Of a DNA stretch of 8,237 nucleotides, positions 7,875 to 8,237 are shown piece by piece (positions within the stretch are counted from its first letter, which is position 1; every line of letters starts with the position of its first letter). This DNA comes from Candidatus Babeliales bacterium. GTDB taxonomy: Bacteria; Babelota; Babeliae; Babelales; CAZZPM01. The DNA is taken from NCBI GenBank assembly GCA_016763165.1, contig JAESUJ010000028.1, forward strand, positions 1 through 8,237. Reading direction: 5' to 3'. The notes under the pieces were generated by a model. It was not told where the DNA came from and made no database searches. It saw nothing but the letters and a program-made list of their open reading frames with translations. The translations under genes and the position numbers were made by a program.

Positions 7875-7922
7875 TTACTGTTGTGAAAATCTACGCGCTC
7901 CTTTCTTAGGTTGAGACATCAT
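7875..7922 (-). other. Possible 15-codon ORF or gene remnant upstream of the giant protein gene
   Basis: The minus strand reads MMSQPKKGARRFSQQ and then TAA, ending about 50 bp before the giant gene. It is more GC-rich and more protein-like than the AT-rich DNA around it, with a basic Pro-Lys-Lys...Arg-Arg core. The frame stays open for eight more codons upstream before a stop. There is no good ribosome binding site for either ATG. It could be a leader peptide, a small basic protein, or the surviving tail of a decayed gene. Confidence 0.25.
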
Positions 7923-8106
7923 AAACTCGATGCCATATAATCTATTTTAATTTTCAGACCTTTATACATTTATAAAAAACTAACATTGTAAAACTTCCAC
8001 CTTAAATTTCATGTCTACTTCTTAACACATTGCCCAAATTCCACGCAAGAAAAAATAAATCTTCTTTGCTCGTATTAAAAAAACTTTTTCTATTCAATAG
8101 TAACTT

Positions 8107-8134
8107 TTCTCAATACACTTTTTTTATGTATAAA
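8107..8134 (+). promoter_or_regulatory. Candidate sigma-70-type promoter for the rightward gene
   Basis: TTCTCA (8107-8112) and TATAAA (8129-8134) are separated by 16 bp; they match the -35 consensus at four of six and the -10 consensus at five of six positions. Transcription would begin near 8141, leaving a leader of about 30 bases before the ATG at 8171. AT-rich DNA yields such matches easily, but the placement is sensible. Confidence 0.4.
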
Positions 8135-8170
8135 AATAATGGATACAACCACAGACAGAGAAAGGAAACT

Positions 8171-8237
8171 ATGCATATCCCTTTTTTTTCTTTACAGCGA
8201 AACATACAAAAAAACAGAGAACGATATCTAGAAATTA
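8171..8237 (+). CDS. Partial rightward gene, N-terminus only (22 codons visible)
   Basis: An ATG at 8171 is preceded by AAAGGA (8161-8166), four bases away, and opens a frame without stops to the window end: MHIPFFSLQRNIQKNRERYL followed by Glu-Ile. There is no signal peptide; the start is amphipathic and basic. The pattern of a short hydrophobic start followed by R-N-I-x-x-N-R-x-R-Y-x-E-I reminds me of the N-terminus of ABC1/AarF/UbiB-type atypical kinases, which often continue into a helix ending in a Tyr/His-Gly-Phe stretch. With only 22 residues this is a hint, not an assignment. The gene is divergent from the giant exported protein and has a plausible promoter at 8107-8134. The frame is cut by the window edge rather than broken. 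Confidence 0.55.
   Translation, partial: MHIPFFSLQRNIQKNRERYLEI

Larger units (their letters stand above)
7827..8170. other. Divergent AT-rich intergenic region (344 bp)
   Basis: This region lies between the leftward giant-protein gene and the probable rightward gene at 8171, so it should contain both promoters. The rightward candidate promoter is listed separately. For the leftward gene I found only weak -10-like words (TACAAT at 7851-7856, TATAAA-type words near 7960-7975) without a matching -35. A short palindrome, CTATTCAATAG, lies at 8090-8100. A 15-codon leftward open frame ends at 7875. No RNA gene, insertion sequence or strong hairpin is visible. Confidence 0.5.

Noticed and set aside
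7851..7879. Leftward promoter for the giant gene using TACAAT as the -10
   Set aside because: The hexamer at 17 bp spacing (AGTAAA) does not resemble a -35, and the resulting leader would be very short; too weak to annotate.
8141..8231. Alternative rightward 30-codon frame from the ATG at 8139, ending in TAG at 8229
   Set aside because: It has no ribosome binding site and overlaps the better-supported start at 8171, which has AAAGGA upstream and stays open.
1..8237. CRISPR array, tRNA, rRNA, insertion sequence or attachment site
   Set aside because: No regular repeat-spacer pattern, cloverleaf, transposase or paired terminal repeats were seen on reading both strands.

Overview
The window reads as a stretch of an AT-rich bacterial chromosome from a diderm (Gram-negative-type) organism. 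It holds three complete leftward (minus-strand) genes, all of which start with signal peptides, and the first codons of a probable rightward gene at the right edge. Clear Shine-Dalgarno sequences, AT-rich spacers with poly-A/T runs, no metabolic genes and a dense set of exported proteins of unknown function would suit a host-associated lineage such as Candidatus Dependentiae (TM6). That placement is an inference from style only; no marker gene is present.

Layout from right to left, in the direction of transcription of the main unit. A divergent intergenic region (7827-8170) separates a probable rightward gene (from 8171, cut by the window end, with a candidate promoter at 8107-8134) from the leftward block. 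The block opens with a giant 1673-residue exported protein (7826-2805). It is rich in short Gly/Asp-containing beta-strand segments that look like a degenerate beta-solenoid, has 12 of its 15 cysteines clustered in residues 259-757, and carries a basic Ser/Lys/Arg linker near residue 1030. A 77-bp gap containing a GC-rich hairpin leads to a 612-residue protein (2727-889) with a signal peptide, several amphipathic strand-like segments and a C-terminal ...GGFRVQF, the pattern of an outer-membrane beta-barrel. A long hairpin at 836-869 closes this unit. A separate 229-residue exported, charged, mainly helical protein (701-12) follows with its own ribosome binding site.

Working model: the giant protein and the barrel are probably co-transcribed and may act together at the cell surface, the barrel as exporter, anchor or neighbour. 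The giant protein lacks a C-terminal barrel of its own, and the barrel shows no obvious POTRA region, so neither the autotransporter nor the classical two-partner-secretion model fits directly. None of the three products can be assigned a defined biochemical activity from the sequence.
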